A DNA stretch of 64,000 nucleotides from Streptomyces humidus (GTDB taxonomy: Bacteria; Actinomycetota; Actinomycetes; Streptomycetales; Streptomycetaceae): positions 119,866-183,865 of the forward strand of contig NZ_BMTL01000022.1 in NCBI RefSeq assembly GCF_014649655.1. Direction: 5' to 3'. Positions 16,310 through 25,158 of this stretch are shown here, piece after piece. Positions within the stretch are counted from its first letter, which is position 1, and each line of letters begins with the position of its first letter. The translations under genes and the position numbers were made by a program. The notes beneath the pieces are model-generated. The model worked only from the letters and a program-made list of their open reading frames with translations. It ran no database searches and was not told where the DNA came from.

Positions 16310-17068
16310 CTACCTGGGGGCCATCCGCAGCGCGCCGTCCATCCTGATGGTCTCGCCGTTGAGGTAGTCGTGGCCGATGATCGACAGCACGAGCTGCGCG
16401 TACTCCTCGGGGCGGGCCAGCCGGCGCGGGAAGGGCACGCCGGCCGCGAGCGAGGCCCGGAACTCCTCCGACACCGTGGCCAGCATCGGCGTCTCCACGA
16501 TGCCGGGGGCGATGGTGCACACCCTGATGCCGTACTGCGCGAGGTCGCGCGCGGCGGGCAGCGTCAGCCCGACGACCCCGCCCTTGGAGGACGCGTAGGC
16601 CGCCTGGCCGACCTGGCCGTCGTACGCGGCGATGGAGGCGGTGTTGACGATGACGCCGCGCTGGCCGTCCCCGTCCGCCTCGGTCCCGGCGATGGCCTCG
16701 GAGGCGAGGGCGAGCACGTTGAAGGTGCCGATCAGGTTGATCTGGATCACCTTGGCGTACAGACCCAGGTCGTGGACGCCCTTCTTGCCCAGGATCCGCG
16801 CCGACGGGCCGATGCCCGCGCAGTTGACGACCGTCCGCAGCGGGACGCCGGAGCCGGCCGCCGTCGCGACGGCGGCGCCCACCTGCTCGGGGTCGGTGAC
16901 GTCGGCGGGGACGTAGGTGACGCCGTCGACCTCGGGCGCCTTGTCGACGCCGTCCTTGAGGTCGAGGGCGAAGACCCGGGCGCCGCGCCCGGCGAGGGCC
17001 TTCGCGGTGGCCGCGCCGAGGCCGGACGCACCGCCGGTGACAAGGGCCGCGGTGTTCTCGAGCTGCAT
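16310..17068 (-). CDS. short-chain dehydrogenase, 3-hydroxyacyl-CoA dehydrogenase-like
   Basis: 252-residue classical SDR. Cofactor motif TGGASGLGAAT near the N-terminus, NCAGIG at about 85, catalytic Ser in NTASIAAYDGQ and the YASSK pair (Tyr-x3-Lys) in QAAYASSKGGVVGLTL. The overall sequence resembles the 17-beta-HSD10/3-hydroxyacyl-CoA group, which fits an acyl-CoA dehydrogenase partner. Three start codons stack at 17074-17066; 17068 has the best spacing (5 bases) to AAGGAG. The ATG region overlaps the upstream stop, so the two genes are coupled. Probably fatty acid or branched-chain acyl-CoA breakdown. Confidence 0.85.
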   Translation of the reverse strand: MQLENTAALVTGGASGLGAATAKALAGRGARVFALDLKDGVDKAPEVDGVTYVPADVTDPEQVGAAVATAAGSGVPLRTVVNCAGIGPSARILGKKGVHDLGLYAKVIQINLIGTFNVLALASEAIAGTEADGDGQRGVIVNTASIAAYDGQVGQAAYASSKGGVVGLTLPAARDLAQYGIRVCTIAPGIVETPMLATVSEEFRASLAAGVPFPRRLARPEEYAQLVLSIIGHDYLNGETIRMDGALRMAPR

Positions 17069-17070
17069 CA

Positions 17071-18249
17071 TCACTCCTTGCCGAGGACGGTGAGCACACC
17101 GCCCTCGTCGCGGTCCAGCGCACGGGAGATGATCATGCGCTGGATCTGGTTGGTTCCTTCGAAGATCTGCATGACCTTGGCCTCGCGCATGTAACGCTCC
17201 ACCGGGAAGTCACGGGTGTACCCGTACCCCCCGAGGACCTGCACGGCGTCCGTGGTCACCTTCATGGCGTTGTCCGTGGCCACGAGTTTGGCGATGGACG
17301 CCTCCCGTGTGAAGGGCACGCCGATGTCCTTCAGGCGGGCGGCGGACAGCGCGGCGGCCCGCGCCGTCTCGATCGCGGCGCTCATGTCGGCGAGCACGAA
17401 CGCCAGGCCCTGGTGCTCGATGATCGGCTTGCCGAAGGTCTCCCGCTCGCGGGCGTAGCGCACCGCGTGGTCCAGGGCCCCCTGGGCGAGCCCGGTGGCG
17501 ACGGCCGAGATGCCGAGCCGGCCGCAGTCGAGGGAGGCGAGCGCGATCTTCAGTCCCTGCCCCTCCTCGCCGATCCGGCGCTCCACGGGCACCCGGACGT
17601 CGTCGAGACGCATGGTCGCGGTCGCCGAGCCCGTCAGGCCCATCTTCCGCTCCGGCGGGTCGGCGCTCAGCCCGGGGGCGTCCGCCGGGACCAGGAAACA
17701 GGAGATGCCGTGGGTGCGGTCCTCGGACGTACGCGCCATCACCGTGTAGAAGTCGGCGTAACCGCCGTGGGTGGTCCAGGCCTTGGAGCCGTTCAGGACA
17801 TAGGAGTCGCCGTCGCGCACCGCGCGGGTGAGCATCGCCGCAGGGTCGGAGCCGGCGTGCGGCTCGGACAGGCAGTACGCGCCCAGGAGGTCACCGCCGA
17901 GCATCTCCGGCAGCCACCTGCGCCGCTGCTCGTCGGTGCCGAAGCGGGCCAGCGGGAAGCAGGACAGCGCGTGCACGGAGATGCCCACGGCGACGCTCGA
18001 CCAGACGGCGGCGACCTCCTCCAGCACCTGGAGGTACACCTCGTAGGGCTGGTCCGCGCCGCCGAACTCCTCGGCGAAGGGCAGCCCGAGCAGGCCGCTG
18101 CGCCCGAGGGTGCGGAAGACGTCCCGGGGAAAGGCCCCGTCCGCCTCCGCGTCGGCGACCCGGGGCGCGAGTTCCTTGGCGGCGAGCGTGCGCGTGAGCT
18201 GGATGAGCTCGACGGCTTCCTCGGTCGGCAGGGCGCGAGTGGCAGGCAT
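17071..18249 (-). CDS. acyl-CoA dehydrogenase
   Basis: 392-residue flavoprotein of the acyl-CoA dehydrogenase family: N-terminal helical domain to about 125, FAD/substrate segments CLSEPHAGSDPAAM and SKAWTTHGGYAD, and the C-terminal VLGGYGYTRDFPVERYMREAK with the catalytic-base glutamate in MQIFEGTNQIQ. It introduces the alpha,beta double bond in an acyl-CoA and passes electrons to ETF. ATG 18249 chosen for GGAGGTC upstream; 23 further codons upstream overlap the operator. Operon with the SDR downstream; a TetR gene lies directly upstream on the same strand. Confidence 0.93.
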   Translation of the reverse strand: MPATRALPTEEAVELIQLTRTLAAKELAPRVADAEADGAFPRDVFRTLGRSGLLGLPFAEEFGGADQPYEVYLQVLEEVAAVWSSVAVGISVHALSCFPLARFGTDEQRRRWLPEMLGGDLLGAYCLSEPHAGSDPAAMLTRAVRDGDSYVLNGSKAWTTHGGYADFYTVMARTSEDRTHGISCFLVPADAPGLSADPPERKMGLTGSATATMRLDDVRVPVERRIGEEGQGLKIALASLDCGRLGISAVATGLAQGALDHAVRYARERETFGKPIIEHQGLAFVLADMSAAIETARAAALSAARLKDIGVPFTREASIAKLVATDNAMKVTTDAVQVLGGYGYTRDFPVERYMREAKVMQIFEGTNQIQRMIISRALDRDEGGVLTVLGKE

Positions 18250-18285
18250 GGTGACCTCCACGTAGAAGTGCTGACAGTACCGTGA

Positions 18286-18315
18286 ATGATACTGGCGTGT
18301 GTACGAACGTATCAT
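18286..18315. promoter_or_regulatory. inverted repeat at the acyl-CoA dehydrogenase promoter
   Basis: ATGATAC and GTATCAT form 7-bp arms separated by 16 bp. On the minus strand TTGATG followed 18 bp later by CAGTAT could be the promoter and would be covered by the repeat. The flanking TetR gene product is the likely binder. Confidence 0.5.
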
Positions 18316-18386
18316 CAACAGTACGCCACGAGGGTGCTCCGCGGCACCCCGCGCAGGAGGGAATGCGCCGGTCGGACGCGCGGGAG

Positions 18387-18959
18387 TCAGGAGGAGACGG
18401 CGTGCACGATCAGCGAGGCGAGCTGCTCGTACGCCTCCGCGTCGGTGAGCCCGGTGCGCGCCTTGAGCTCGCCCTGCTGGATCTGGCGCATGGTCGCGGC
18501 GGCGACCTCTCCGACGAACGCGGCGTGCACCTCGCGGAAGGCGCCGTCGGAGACGCCCTCGGCGATCAGCCGGCGCACCCGCTCCGCGGCCATCCGCGTG
18601 TTGGCCTCGTACACCTCGCGGGCGGGCGGGAAGTCCGCTACGTCCTGGAGGAACCGGCGCGAGAGCGGGCGCAGCTGTTCGGCGACGGCGCTCAGGTACA
18701 CGCGGACCCGGTCCGAGGGGTCCACGGTCTGCCCCACCCGCTTCTCGACCGCCTCGGTCGCTCCGCGGAAGTAGTGCTTGACGGCCTCCACCACCAGCCC
18801 CTGCTTGCTGCGGGCCAGCTGGTAGAGGGTCGTCTTGGAGCAGCGCAGCCGCTCGGCGAGGTCGTCCAGGGTGAAGTCCGAGAACCCCTCCTCCGTGAGC
18901 AGCGCGACAAGTCGTTCCAGCAGCTCGGACTGTCGCGCGGTGCGACGGGGGGACGGCAT
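18387..18959 (-). CDS. TetR-family regulator
   Basis: 190 residues. N-terminal HTH at about 25-45 (FTLDDLAERLRCSKTTLYQLA) and an all-helical ligand domain with no recognisable effector signature. TAGGCT (18971-18966) lies exactly six bases before the ATG with no Shine-Dalgarno sequence, so the transcript is probably leaderless. It precedes the acyl-CoA dehydrogenase operon on the same strand, 137 bp away, with a palindrome in the gap; regulation of acyl-CoA catabolism is the reasonable inference. Confidence 0.85.
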   Translation of the reverse strand: MPSPRRTARQSELLERLVALLTEEGFSDFTLDDLAERLRCSKTTLYQLARSKQGLVVEAVKHYFRGATEAVEKRVGQTVDPSDRVRVYLSAVAEQLRPLSRRFLQDVADFPPAREVYEANTRMAAERVRRLIAEGVSDGAFREVHAAFVGEVAAATMRQIQQGELKARTGLTDAEAYEQLASLIVHAVSS

Positions 18960-19184
18960 GATCTCAGCCTAGCCTCCCCGGTTACCGCCCGGTCACCCCC
19001 GGACCCCGGTGCGCGGCGTCCGCCGGGAGCGCTGTTTCCCGGTCGGCTCGGGGCGGCCCCGGCCGGCTCCTCTCCGGTCGCGCCGCCGACGGTCGGCACG
19101 GGTGGTTCCGAGCGCGGCCCCCCGCGACGGGCCGCGACGGGCAGGCGCTCGGCGGGGGGGGGCGGAGAGAGGGCGTCCGCCGAT
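18960..19184. other. intergenic, nothing recognised
   Basis: Carries the TetR promoter at its left edge. A G-run (GGGGGGGG at about 19156) and GC-rich short repeats are present but no gene or clear hairpin is supported. Confidence 0.4.
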
Positions 19185-20243
19185 TCAGTCGTCGCGTCCG
19201 GTGTTCTCTCTCGGCAGCAACCTCTGGCGAGCCCAGAGGCTCAGCAGCGCCGCTCCGCCGACCAGCAGCGGCACCGGGTCCCGGGCAGGCGGAGCCAGCA
19301 CGTATTCCAGCGTCGTGGCCGTGCAGACCGTCAGGGGAACGAACGCCGCCGCTCCCTCCATCCCCGATCGCCTCGACGGCTGAACGGCGCCCAGGGCACT
19401 GGCCCCGCCGGGCACCCAGGGGCCGACGGCGACGACCAGCAGTCCCGCGGTGGCGCAGGTGTCGACCAGCCGGCAGAACATCACCTGGGGACCGTGCGGG
19501 CCGACCGCCCACAGGCGCAGGGTGTCGCCGACCAGCATGAGGGACAGTCCGGCGATCCCGACCCACAGGGTGGCTCTCTGGTCGCTCCGTACAAGACGGC
19601 GCAGGGAGAACAGGAAACTGAGGAACACGACTTCCGCGGCCCACAGGACGCCCACCAGTCCCGGCCCCAGCCGCCAGCCGTCCCCGGCCCCCCGCAGCAG
19701 TACCCATCCCGCCATGAACACGGCACCGGCGGTGACGATCCCGTCGAGCACCCGCCGCAGCAGCACATGGCGGCCCGTGCCGGCATCGGCGGCGACCACC
19801 AGCCCGGCGAGCCCCAGGCCGACCGTCAGCGTGACTCCGGTGACCACCACCGAGCCCAGCAACGACCGTGTGTCCCGTCCCGAAACCGGCGGCTGAGCCG
19901 GCAGCACGGTGACCGCTGCCCGGTACACGCCTCCGACGACCGCGGAACCCCCCAACAACAGCAGACGTGTCCGCACCCGTCCCGTCGTTCCCCTCGCGCG
20001 GAGCATCAGGGAGGCCGCCAGCCCCCAGCAACCGGCGGACGGCCCGAAAGCCGCCATCCGCACCGCGTCGCCTCCGGCGGCCCACGGCCCGCCGAACGTC
20101 AGCGCTGCTCCCACGAGACATGCCACGCCCGCCGCTCCCCAGGTCCGCGCCCACGTCCGTGCCCGGATCCGCGCCCAGGTCCGGTGGCAGCGTCCCGTCC
20201 GGACCATGAGCGCGTCCGGCGACGACTCCCCCAGCCCTGACAT
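19185..20243 (-). CDS. multi-pass membrane protein of unknown function
   Basis: 352 residues with about nine or ten hydrophobic segments, from WGAAGVACLVGAALTFGG to LLVGGAALLSLWARQRLLP. The middle part (DQRATLWVGIAGLSLMLVGD, FCRLVDTCATAGLLVVAV) is reminiscent of the membrane sensor region that precedes GGDEF/EAL domains in Streptomyces, but no such output domain follows; the protein ends shortly after the last helix. Start at 20243 preferred (GGAAGG upstream); an ATG at 20285 would add 14 polar residues. No catalytic residues recognised. A stand-alone sensor remnant or an unrelated transporter-like protein are both possible. Confidence 0.65.
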   Translation of the reverse strand: MSGLGESSPDALMVRTGRCHRTWARIRARTWARTWGAAGVACLVGAALTFGGPWAAGGDAVRMAAFGPSAGCWGLAASLMLRARGTTGRVRTRLLLLGGSAVVGGVYRAAVTVLPAQPPVSGRDTRSLLGSVVVTGVTLTVGLGLAGLVVAADAGTGRHVLLRRVLDGIVTAGAVFMAGWVLLRGAGDGWRLGPGLVGVLWAAEVVFLSFLFSLRRLVRSDQRATLWVGIAGLSLMLVGDTLRLWAVGPHGPQVMFCRLVDTCATAGLLVVAVGPWVPGGASALGAVQPSRRSGMEGAAAFVPLTVCTATTLEYVLAPPARDPVPLLVGGAALLSLWARQRLLPRENTGRDD

Positions 20244-20528
20244 CTGGTACGCCTTCCGACCGGTCCCCGGCCCGCAAGGCCTCATCCGCGGCCCCCGGAT
20301 CCACGCAGAACCGTAAAAGACCTGACACCGAACCGAACGGAATCACCGGTTCATTCACCCGTACTGCGTAAGAAACCCGTACTGCGCAAGGAAGGAGGGA
20401 GCGCCGGCCCTCCGCGGACGTCGGGCCAGGGGAGGCCGGCCCGGGCGGAAGATGTGCTGGTGAGCAGGCTCCCGAACATGTCGCCGCACCTCTGGGTGCG
20501 TCGGCCCCGGCCGGTGCCCGAACATGGC

Positions 20529-20565
20529 GAAGGGCCGTTTCAGATCTCCTCTGAAACGGCCCTTC
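20529..20565 (-). terminator. terminator of the first tRNA-Pro
   Basis: A perfect 16-bp stem (20529-20544 with 20550-20565) and a 5-base loop, 19 bases after the tRNA 3' end in its direction of transcription. Confidence 0.85.
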
Positions 20566-20583
20566 ACCTGCGACTTCGAAAAG

Positions 20584-20657
<74 letters not shown>

Positions 20658-20757
20658 GTGCGCTTTCCACGGTGTTCGCCGTGTGATCGCGCGAACAGCA
20701 CTTTACCCCACGCCGGGCGCTGCGCCGAAAGCGGCCCGGGCACGGGACAATCGTCGT

Positions 20758-21288
20758 ATGGACCGTCGGGGCAGCACAGGAGACACGGGCGGCGGCCGGA
20801 GCGCCGCCGCACGGGACCGGGACGCCGAGGGGCGGGCGCGCAACGCCCGGCCGCGGGACGGGCTCGGACGGCCCCTGCCGTACGGCGTGGACGGGGTGGA
20901 GCGGCAGCCCGAGGGCGTCGTGCGCACCCCGCAGGACACGGTCGCCGAGGCGCAGGCACTGCTGGACGCCGGAAAGCCGTTCCACGCGCACGAGGTCTTC
21001 GAGGACGCCTGGAAGTCGCGCCCCGACGGCGAGCGCGCCCTGTGGCGCGGACTCGCCCAGCTCGCGGTGGGCCTCACGCACACGGCCCGGGGCAACCTCG
21101 CGGGCGGGGCGCGACTGCTGCGGCGCGGCGCGGCGGCCGTCGCGGAGTGGGCCGCGGGCGCGGGCGAGGACCGTCCGTACGGGATGGATCTCGCCGGGCT
21201 GGCGCGCTGGGCGCGGGAGCTGGCGGAGTCGGTGGAGCGCACCGGCGCGGCCGTGGACGCGAGGGCCGTGGCGCCGCGACTGCGCTGA
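20758..21288 (+). CDS. DUF309 family protein
   Basis: 176 residues. The C-terminal half has the DUF309 core: FHAHEVFEDAWKSR, then ERALWRGLAQLAVGLTHTAR, the conserved His/Glu/Trp pattern of this small all-helical family whose function is not established. The first 55 residues are charged and probably flexible. GACAAT lies six bases before the ATG with no ribosome binding site, suggesting a leaderless mRNA. Followed 42 bp later by cobF in the same direction. Confidence 0.85.
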   Translation: MDRRGSTGDTGGGRSAAARDRDAEGRARNARPRDGLGRPLPYGVDGVERQPEGVVRTPQDTVAEAQALLDAGKPFHAHEVFEDAWKSRPDGERALWRGLAQLAVGLTHTARGNLAGGARLLRRGAAAVAEWAAGAGEDRPYGMDLAGLARWARELAESVERTGAAVDARAVAPRLR

Positions 21289-21330
21289 CCCGGCGCCGTC
21301 GCTGTCGGTGGGGTACGGCAGACTCGTCGC

Positions 21331-22104
21331 GTGCGAAGCATTCATGTCATCGGTATCGGCGCCGGCGATCCCGACCAGCTGACCCTCCAGGCGGTGCGCG
21401 CGCTGCGCGACACGGACGTGTTCTTCGTCCTGGACAAGGGCGAGGTCAAGAGCGATCTGACGCGGCTGCGCCACGACATGCTGGACACGCACCTGCCCGA
21501 GGGCGGCTGGCGGGTGGTCGAAGCGCGGGACCCGGAGCGCGACCGCCGGGCCGGGGGCGCGGCCTACTCCCCCGCCGTCGGCGACTGGCGCGGCGCGCGC
21601 GCCGACATCTACGAGCGGCTGATCGCCGAGGAGCTCGGCGAGGACGAGCGCGGCGCGTTCCTCGTGTGGGGCGACCCCGCGCTCTACGACAGCACGCTGG
21701 GCATCCTCCAGGAGGTCCTCGCCCGCGGCTCGGTGGCCTTCGAGTACGACGTCGTCCCCGGGATCAGCAGTGTCTCGGCGCTCGTCGCCCGGCATCGCAC
21801 GAACCTGAACCGGGTCGCGCGGCCCGTGCAGATCACGACCGGCCGGCGGCTCGCCGAAGGCTTTCCCGAGGGGGTCGACGACGTCGTGGTGATGCTCGAC
21901 GCCCACCAGACCTTCCGGCAGTACGCCGAGGACGACATCGACATCTACTGGGGTGCGTACATAGGCACCCCGGACGAGATCCTCGTCTCGGGGCCGGTCG
22001 CCGAGGCGGGGCCCCGCATCGAGCGGCTGCGCGCCGAGGCCCGTGAGCGCAAGGGCTGGATCATGGACACCTATCTGCTGCGCCGCAACCCGGACCGGGA
22101 GTAG
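21331..22104 (+). CDS. cobF: precorrin-6A synthase (deacetylating)
   Basis: 257 residues of the tetrapyrrole (corrin/porphyrin) methylase fold, matching CobF: the glycine-rich opening IGIGAGDPDQLTLQA, FLVWGDPALYDSTLGILQ, VVPGISSVSALVA for SAM binding, and the C-terminal WGAYIGTPDEILVSGP. It methylates precorrin-5 at C1 with loss of acetate in the aerobic cobalamin pathway. GTG start, preceded six bases upstream by CAGACT and no ribosome binding site (leaderless pattern). No other cobalamin gene is in the window, so it is encoded apart from the main pathway. Confidence 0.9.
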   Translation: MRSIHVIGIGAGDPDQLTLQAVRALRDTDVFFVLDKGEVKSDLTRLRHDMLDTHLPEGGWRVVEARDPERDRRAGGAAYSPAVGDWRGARADIYERLIAEELGEDERGAFLVWGDPALYDSTLGILQEVLARGSVAFEYDVVPGISSVSALVARHRTNLNRVARPVQITTGRRLAEGFPEGVDDVVVMLDAHQTFRQYAEDDIDIYWGAYIGTPDEILVSGPVAEAGPRIERLRAEARERKGWIMDTYLLRRNPDRE

Positions 22105-22149
22105 CGGGGCCGCGTCCTCCGGGGTGGCGCAGCCGCGTCGTCGCGCTCC

Positions 22150-22923
22150 TCAGCGCAGAAGCAGTTGCAGGGCGCCCACCACCGTCGCCGCGATCACCAG
22201 CTGCTCGAACAGCCGCTGGTCGATGCGGTGCACCGCCCACTTGCCCAGCAGGGCGCCGGGGACGACGAACGCGACGAGTGCCAGGTCCAGGAGCAGCGAG
22301 CGGCCGTCGATCAGGCCGAGGCCCGCGCTGAACGGGACCTTGGCGACGTTGACGATCAGGAAGAAGAAGGCGGAGGTGCCGAGGAAGCCGAGTTTGCGGA
22401 AGCCGGCCGAGAGCAGGTACAGCGACATCACGGGACCGCCGGCGTTGGCGACCATCGTGGTGAAGCCGCCGAGGACTCCGTAGGAGCGGGCCTTGATCCG
22501 GCCGGACCGGGTGGCCACGGCGCCGGGTTCGTCCGTCGCGTCGCCCGTGCGGCGCCGCCACACCGTGACGCCCGCCATCAGCAGCAGGATCGCGCCGATG
22601 GACGTGCGCACCACCCCGTCGTCGGCCCACACCAGGAACAGCGTGCCGAGGACCACGCCGGCCGCGACCGCCGGGAACAGCCGCCACAGCGTGGGCCAGT
22701 GGGCGTGCCGCCGGTAGGTGAGGACGGCCAGGACGTCGCCCGCGATCAGGATCGGCAGCAGAACGCCCGTGGAGGCCTTGGCGGGCAGGACCGCCGCGAA
22801 GATCGCCAGACTGACCGTGTTGGCGCCGCTGACGGCCGTCTTGGAGAAGCCGACCAGCAGGGCCGCGAGGGCGAGCGCGGCGAACCCCCAGCCGGTGATG
22901 TGCCACAACGTCATCATGTTCAT
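22150..22923 (-). CDS. TSUP (TauE/SafE) family permease
   Basis: 257 residues with about eight hydrophobic helices and the two-half TSUP layout; GGFTTMVANAGGPVMSLYLL in the second half and VGFSKTAVSGANTVSLAIF in the first are the conserved repeats. The family exports sulfite, sulfoacetate or related organosulfur anions. Start at ATG 22923 (MNMMTLW); the open frame extends further but overlaps the promoter of the next gene. Convergent with cobF. Substrate not predictable. Confidence 0.85.
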   Translation of the reverse strand: MNMMTLWHITGWGFAALALAALLVGFSKTAVSGANTVSLAIFAAVLPAKASTGVLLPILIAGDVLAVLTYRRHAHWPTLWRLFPAVAAGVVLGTLFLVWADDGVVRTSIGAILLLMAGVTVWRRRTGDATDEPGAVATRSGRIKARSYGVLGGFTTMVANAGGPVMSLYLLSAGFRKLGFLGTSAFFFLIVNVAKVPFSAGLGLIDGRSLLLDLALVAFVVPGALLGKWAVHRIDQRLFEQLVIAATVVGALQLLLR

Positions 22924-23132
22924 GCAGAGGTCGATGCTACGCACGTCCGGCCGCCGCCCCCAGGCCGTCTCGCCTGGTGAGCGCCCCGGGCCCACCCGGC
23001 TCGTGCGTCCGGTCCATTTCTCGACCGCCCGCGCGGACTCCCTGGTCAGCGCTGCTGGTCTTCGACTGTGGACCACGGTCCGACCCCCTGGGAAGATCCT
23101 CGAAGACTTCGCCGACTCAGCTGGAGGAGCGG

Positions 23133-23951
23133 ATGCCCCGACACGTCCTCACCGGGACCCGCGGCGCGATCGCCGTGCTGGAGCGGTCCGGCCCGCGCCC
23201 CCGGTACCTGGCCCTGCTGGTGCACGGCTACGGCGAGCACGGCGGCCGCTACGCCGAACTCGCCGGCGTCCTCGAGGGGCACGGCGCGGCCGTGTTCGCG
23301 CCCGACCACGTGGGGCACGGCAGGTCGGAGGGCGAGCGCGTGGTCATCGAGGACTTCGAGGACGTCGTCGACGACGTGCACAGCGCGGCCGGTCTGGCGC
23401 GCTCCGTCCATCCCGGGCTCCCGGGCCGTCCCGGTCTCCCCCTGGTCGTGATCGGGCACTCGATGGGCGGTCTGATCGCGGCCCGGTACGCCCAGCGCCA
23501 CGGCGGCCGGCTCGCCGCACTCGTGCTCTCCGGCCCGGTGATCGGGGACTGGGCGCTGCCCGGCCGGCTGCTCGCCCACGAGGAGATCCCGGACGTCCCC
23601 GTCAGCCCTGCCGCCCTCTCCCGCGACCCGGCGGTCGGCGCGGCCTACGCGGCGGATCCGCTGGTCTGGCACGGGCCGATGAAGCGGCCGACGCTGGAGG
23701 CCTTCGAGCGGACCCTGACGAGGGTGGCCGAGGAGGGGGACGTCGGCCGGCTGCCCGTGCTGTGGCTGCACGGCGACGACGACCGGCTGGTCCCGCCGGC
23801 CGGCAGCCGTGTCGGCGTGGAGCGGCTGACCGCGGGCACGCACACCGAGCGGATCTACCCGGGCGCCCGGCACGAGGTCTTCCACGAGACGAACAGGGCC
23901 GAGGTGTTCGCGGACGTGACGCGGTTCCTGGACCGTGTCGTCCCGTCCTGA
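23133..23951 (+). CDS. monoacylglycerol lipase-like alpha/beta-hydrolase
   Basis: 272 residues (serine aminopeptidase S33 / lysophospholipase type). HGYGEHGGRYAELA oxyanion region at about 30, DHVGHGRSEG, nucleophile GHSMGG at about 111, Asp in WLHGDDDRLVPP and His in PGARHEVFHE. Hydrolyses mono- or lysolipids, probably in the cytosol as no signal peptide is seen. GGAGGAG precedes the ATG closely. The wblA-dps group follows on the same strand 56 bp later. Confidence 0.9.
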   Translation: MPRHVLTGTRGAIAVLERSGPRPRYLALLVHGYGEHGGRYAELAGVLEGHGAAVFAPDHVGHGRSEGERVVIEDFEDVVDDVHSAAGLARSVHPGLPGRPGLPLVVIGHSMGGLIAARYAQRHGGRLAALVLSGPVIGDWALPGRLLAHEEIPDVPVSPAALSRDPAVGAAYAADPLVWHGPMKRPTLEAFERTLTRVAEEGDVGRLPVLWLHGDDDRLVPPAGSRVGVERLTAGTHTERIYPGARHEVFHETNRAEVFADVTRFLDRVVPS

Positions 23952-24007
23952 GGCGGAACGGGCGAACCCCCTGTTTGCAGCGGTTCACCCGGGGCACCCG
24001 CGCCCTC

Positions 24008-24265
24008 ATGGAGTGGTTGCGCGCTGCCGCCTGTGTGGGCGAGGACCCCGAGCTGTTCTTCCCCGTGGGCACGGCCGGGCCAGCGCTGCGGGAGGCCGCC
24101 GAGGCCAAACGCGTGTGCGCCCGGTGTCCGGTCAGCACCGCATGTCTGTCCTACGCCCTGGGCACCCCACAGATCTCGGGGGTGTGGGGCGGCACCGGCG
24201 AGGACGAACGCGCGGAACTGCTCCGTGTCGCCGGACAGGACGCGAAGAGGAGGAGTCCCGTATGA
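24008..24265 (+). CDS. WhiB-like (Wbl) iron-sulfur regulator
   Basis: 85 residues with all Wbl hallmarks: Cys9, Cys37, Cys40 and Cys46 (C-x27-C-x2-C-x5-C) to hold a [4Fe-4S] cluster, the GVWGG turn at 58-62 and a basic C-terminus (AKRRS). Wbl proteins bind the sigma factor's region 4 and respond to O2/NO or redox. ATG 24008 gives the usual short N-terminus (MEWLRAAACVGEDPELFFP). Its stop overlaps the next ATG (ATGA), coupling it to a Dps protein, which ties it to oxidative or iron stress. Confidence 0.92.
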   Translation: MEWLRAAACVGEDPELFFPVGTAGPALREAAEAKRVCARCPVSTACLSYALGTPQISGVWGGTGEDERAELLRVAGQDAKRRSPV

Positions 24266-24744
24266 CCGTCGTGAAGAGCCCGCTGCCCGAACCCGCCCGC
24301 CAGGTCACCTTCGACGCGTTGCAGAACACCCTCGTGGACCTTCTGGGCCTCTCCCTGATCGGGAAGCAGGCGCACTGGAACATCGTGGGCCCGCGCTTCC
24401 GCTCGATCCACCTCCAGCTGGACGAGGTCGTCACCACGGCCCGTACCTTCGCCGACACGGTCGCCGAGCGCGCCGCGGCGCTGGGACTGCCGCCGGACGG
24501 CCGCCCGGAGACGATCGCCTCGGCCTTCACCCTGCCCTCCCCCAAGGACGGCTGGCTGCGCGACGAGGACGTCGTCACGGTGATCGCGCAGACGCTGGGG
24601 GCGGCCATCGCCCGGCTGCGCGAGCGCATCACGGCGACCGACGAGGCCGACCCGGTCACCCAGGACCTGCTGATCGCCGTCACCGCCGAGCTGGAGAAGC
24701 AGCGCTGGATGTTCGAGGCGGAGAACTGGCCGCACGAGAAGTGA
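24262..24744 (+). CDS. Dps family ferritin-like DNA-protection protein
   Basis: 160 residues, normal for Dps. The inter-subunit ferroxidase ligands are present at the right spacing: His38, His50, Asp65 and Glu69 (KQAHWN..RSIHLQ..ADTVAER). Dps dodecamers oxidise Fe(II) with peroxide, store iron and shield DNA. Translationally coupled (ATGA) to the Wbl regulator; followed 31 bp later by a DUF3140 gene with GGGAGAG before its ATG. Confidence 0.92.
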   Translation: MTVVKSPLPEPARQVTFDALQNTLVDLLGLSLIGKQAHWNIVGPRFRSIHLQLDEVVTTARTFADTVAERAAALGLPPDGRPETIASAFTLPSPKDGWLRDEDVVTVIAQTLGAAIARLRERITATDEADPVTQDLLIAVTAELEKQRWMFEAENWPHEK

Positions 24745-24775
24745 CCCGCCGGACCCAGCGGGAGAGAGGCCTGCC

Positions 24776-25117
24776 ATGACCGACGCCCTGGAACTGGACG
24801 CGCTGTGGGAGGACTTCCACCGCGCCGTGAACATGACCTCGCAGGAGCTGGCCGCCTGGCTGCGGGTCCGCGACGCCGACGAGAACGCGGACCCGCTGCC
24901 CGATCGGGCGGGCGTCGCGACCGGACAGCACGTCCTCGCGATCCTGCAGAAACGGCGCACCGACCTGACCGAGGACGACGTCCAGGTCATGTACCGGGTC
25001 GTGGACACCGTCGCCGGGCAGGCGGACGCGGAGAACGAGCCCGAGGCGCCCGAGGCGGAGGAGACGCGCCGGCGTCACCGTCTGATGACGATCGGCCACG
25101 ACCCGCTCAGGCCGTAG
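24776..25117 (+). CDS. DUF3140 family protein
   Basis: 113 residues. Matches the DUF3140 pattern: LWEDFHRAVNMTSQELAAWL near the start, then VLAILQKRRTDLTEDDVQVM in the centre and a basic tail. The family is often annotated as DNA-binding but its role is unproven. Third gene behind Wbl and Dps with short gaps, so probably the same stress-linked transcript. Confidence 0.8.
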   Translation: MTDALELDALWEDFHRAVNMTSQELAAWLRVRDADENADPLPDRAGVATGQHVLAILQKRRTDLTEDDVQVMYRVVDTVAGQADAENEPEAPEAEETRRRHRLMTIGHDPLRP

Positions 25118-25130
25118 CCGGCCGCCCCGG

Positions 25131-25144
25131 GCCCGGAACCGGGC
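25131..25144. terminator. short hairpin between convergent genes
   Basis: GCCCGG-AA-CCGGGC between the DUF3140 stop and the convergent M20 gene stop; small but GC-only, possibly a bidirectional terminator. Confidence 0.4.
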
Positions 25145-25158
25145 GACGGGCGCCTGCC

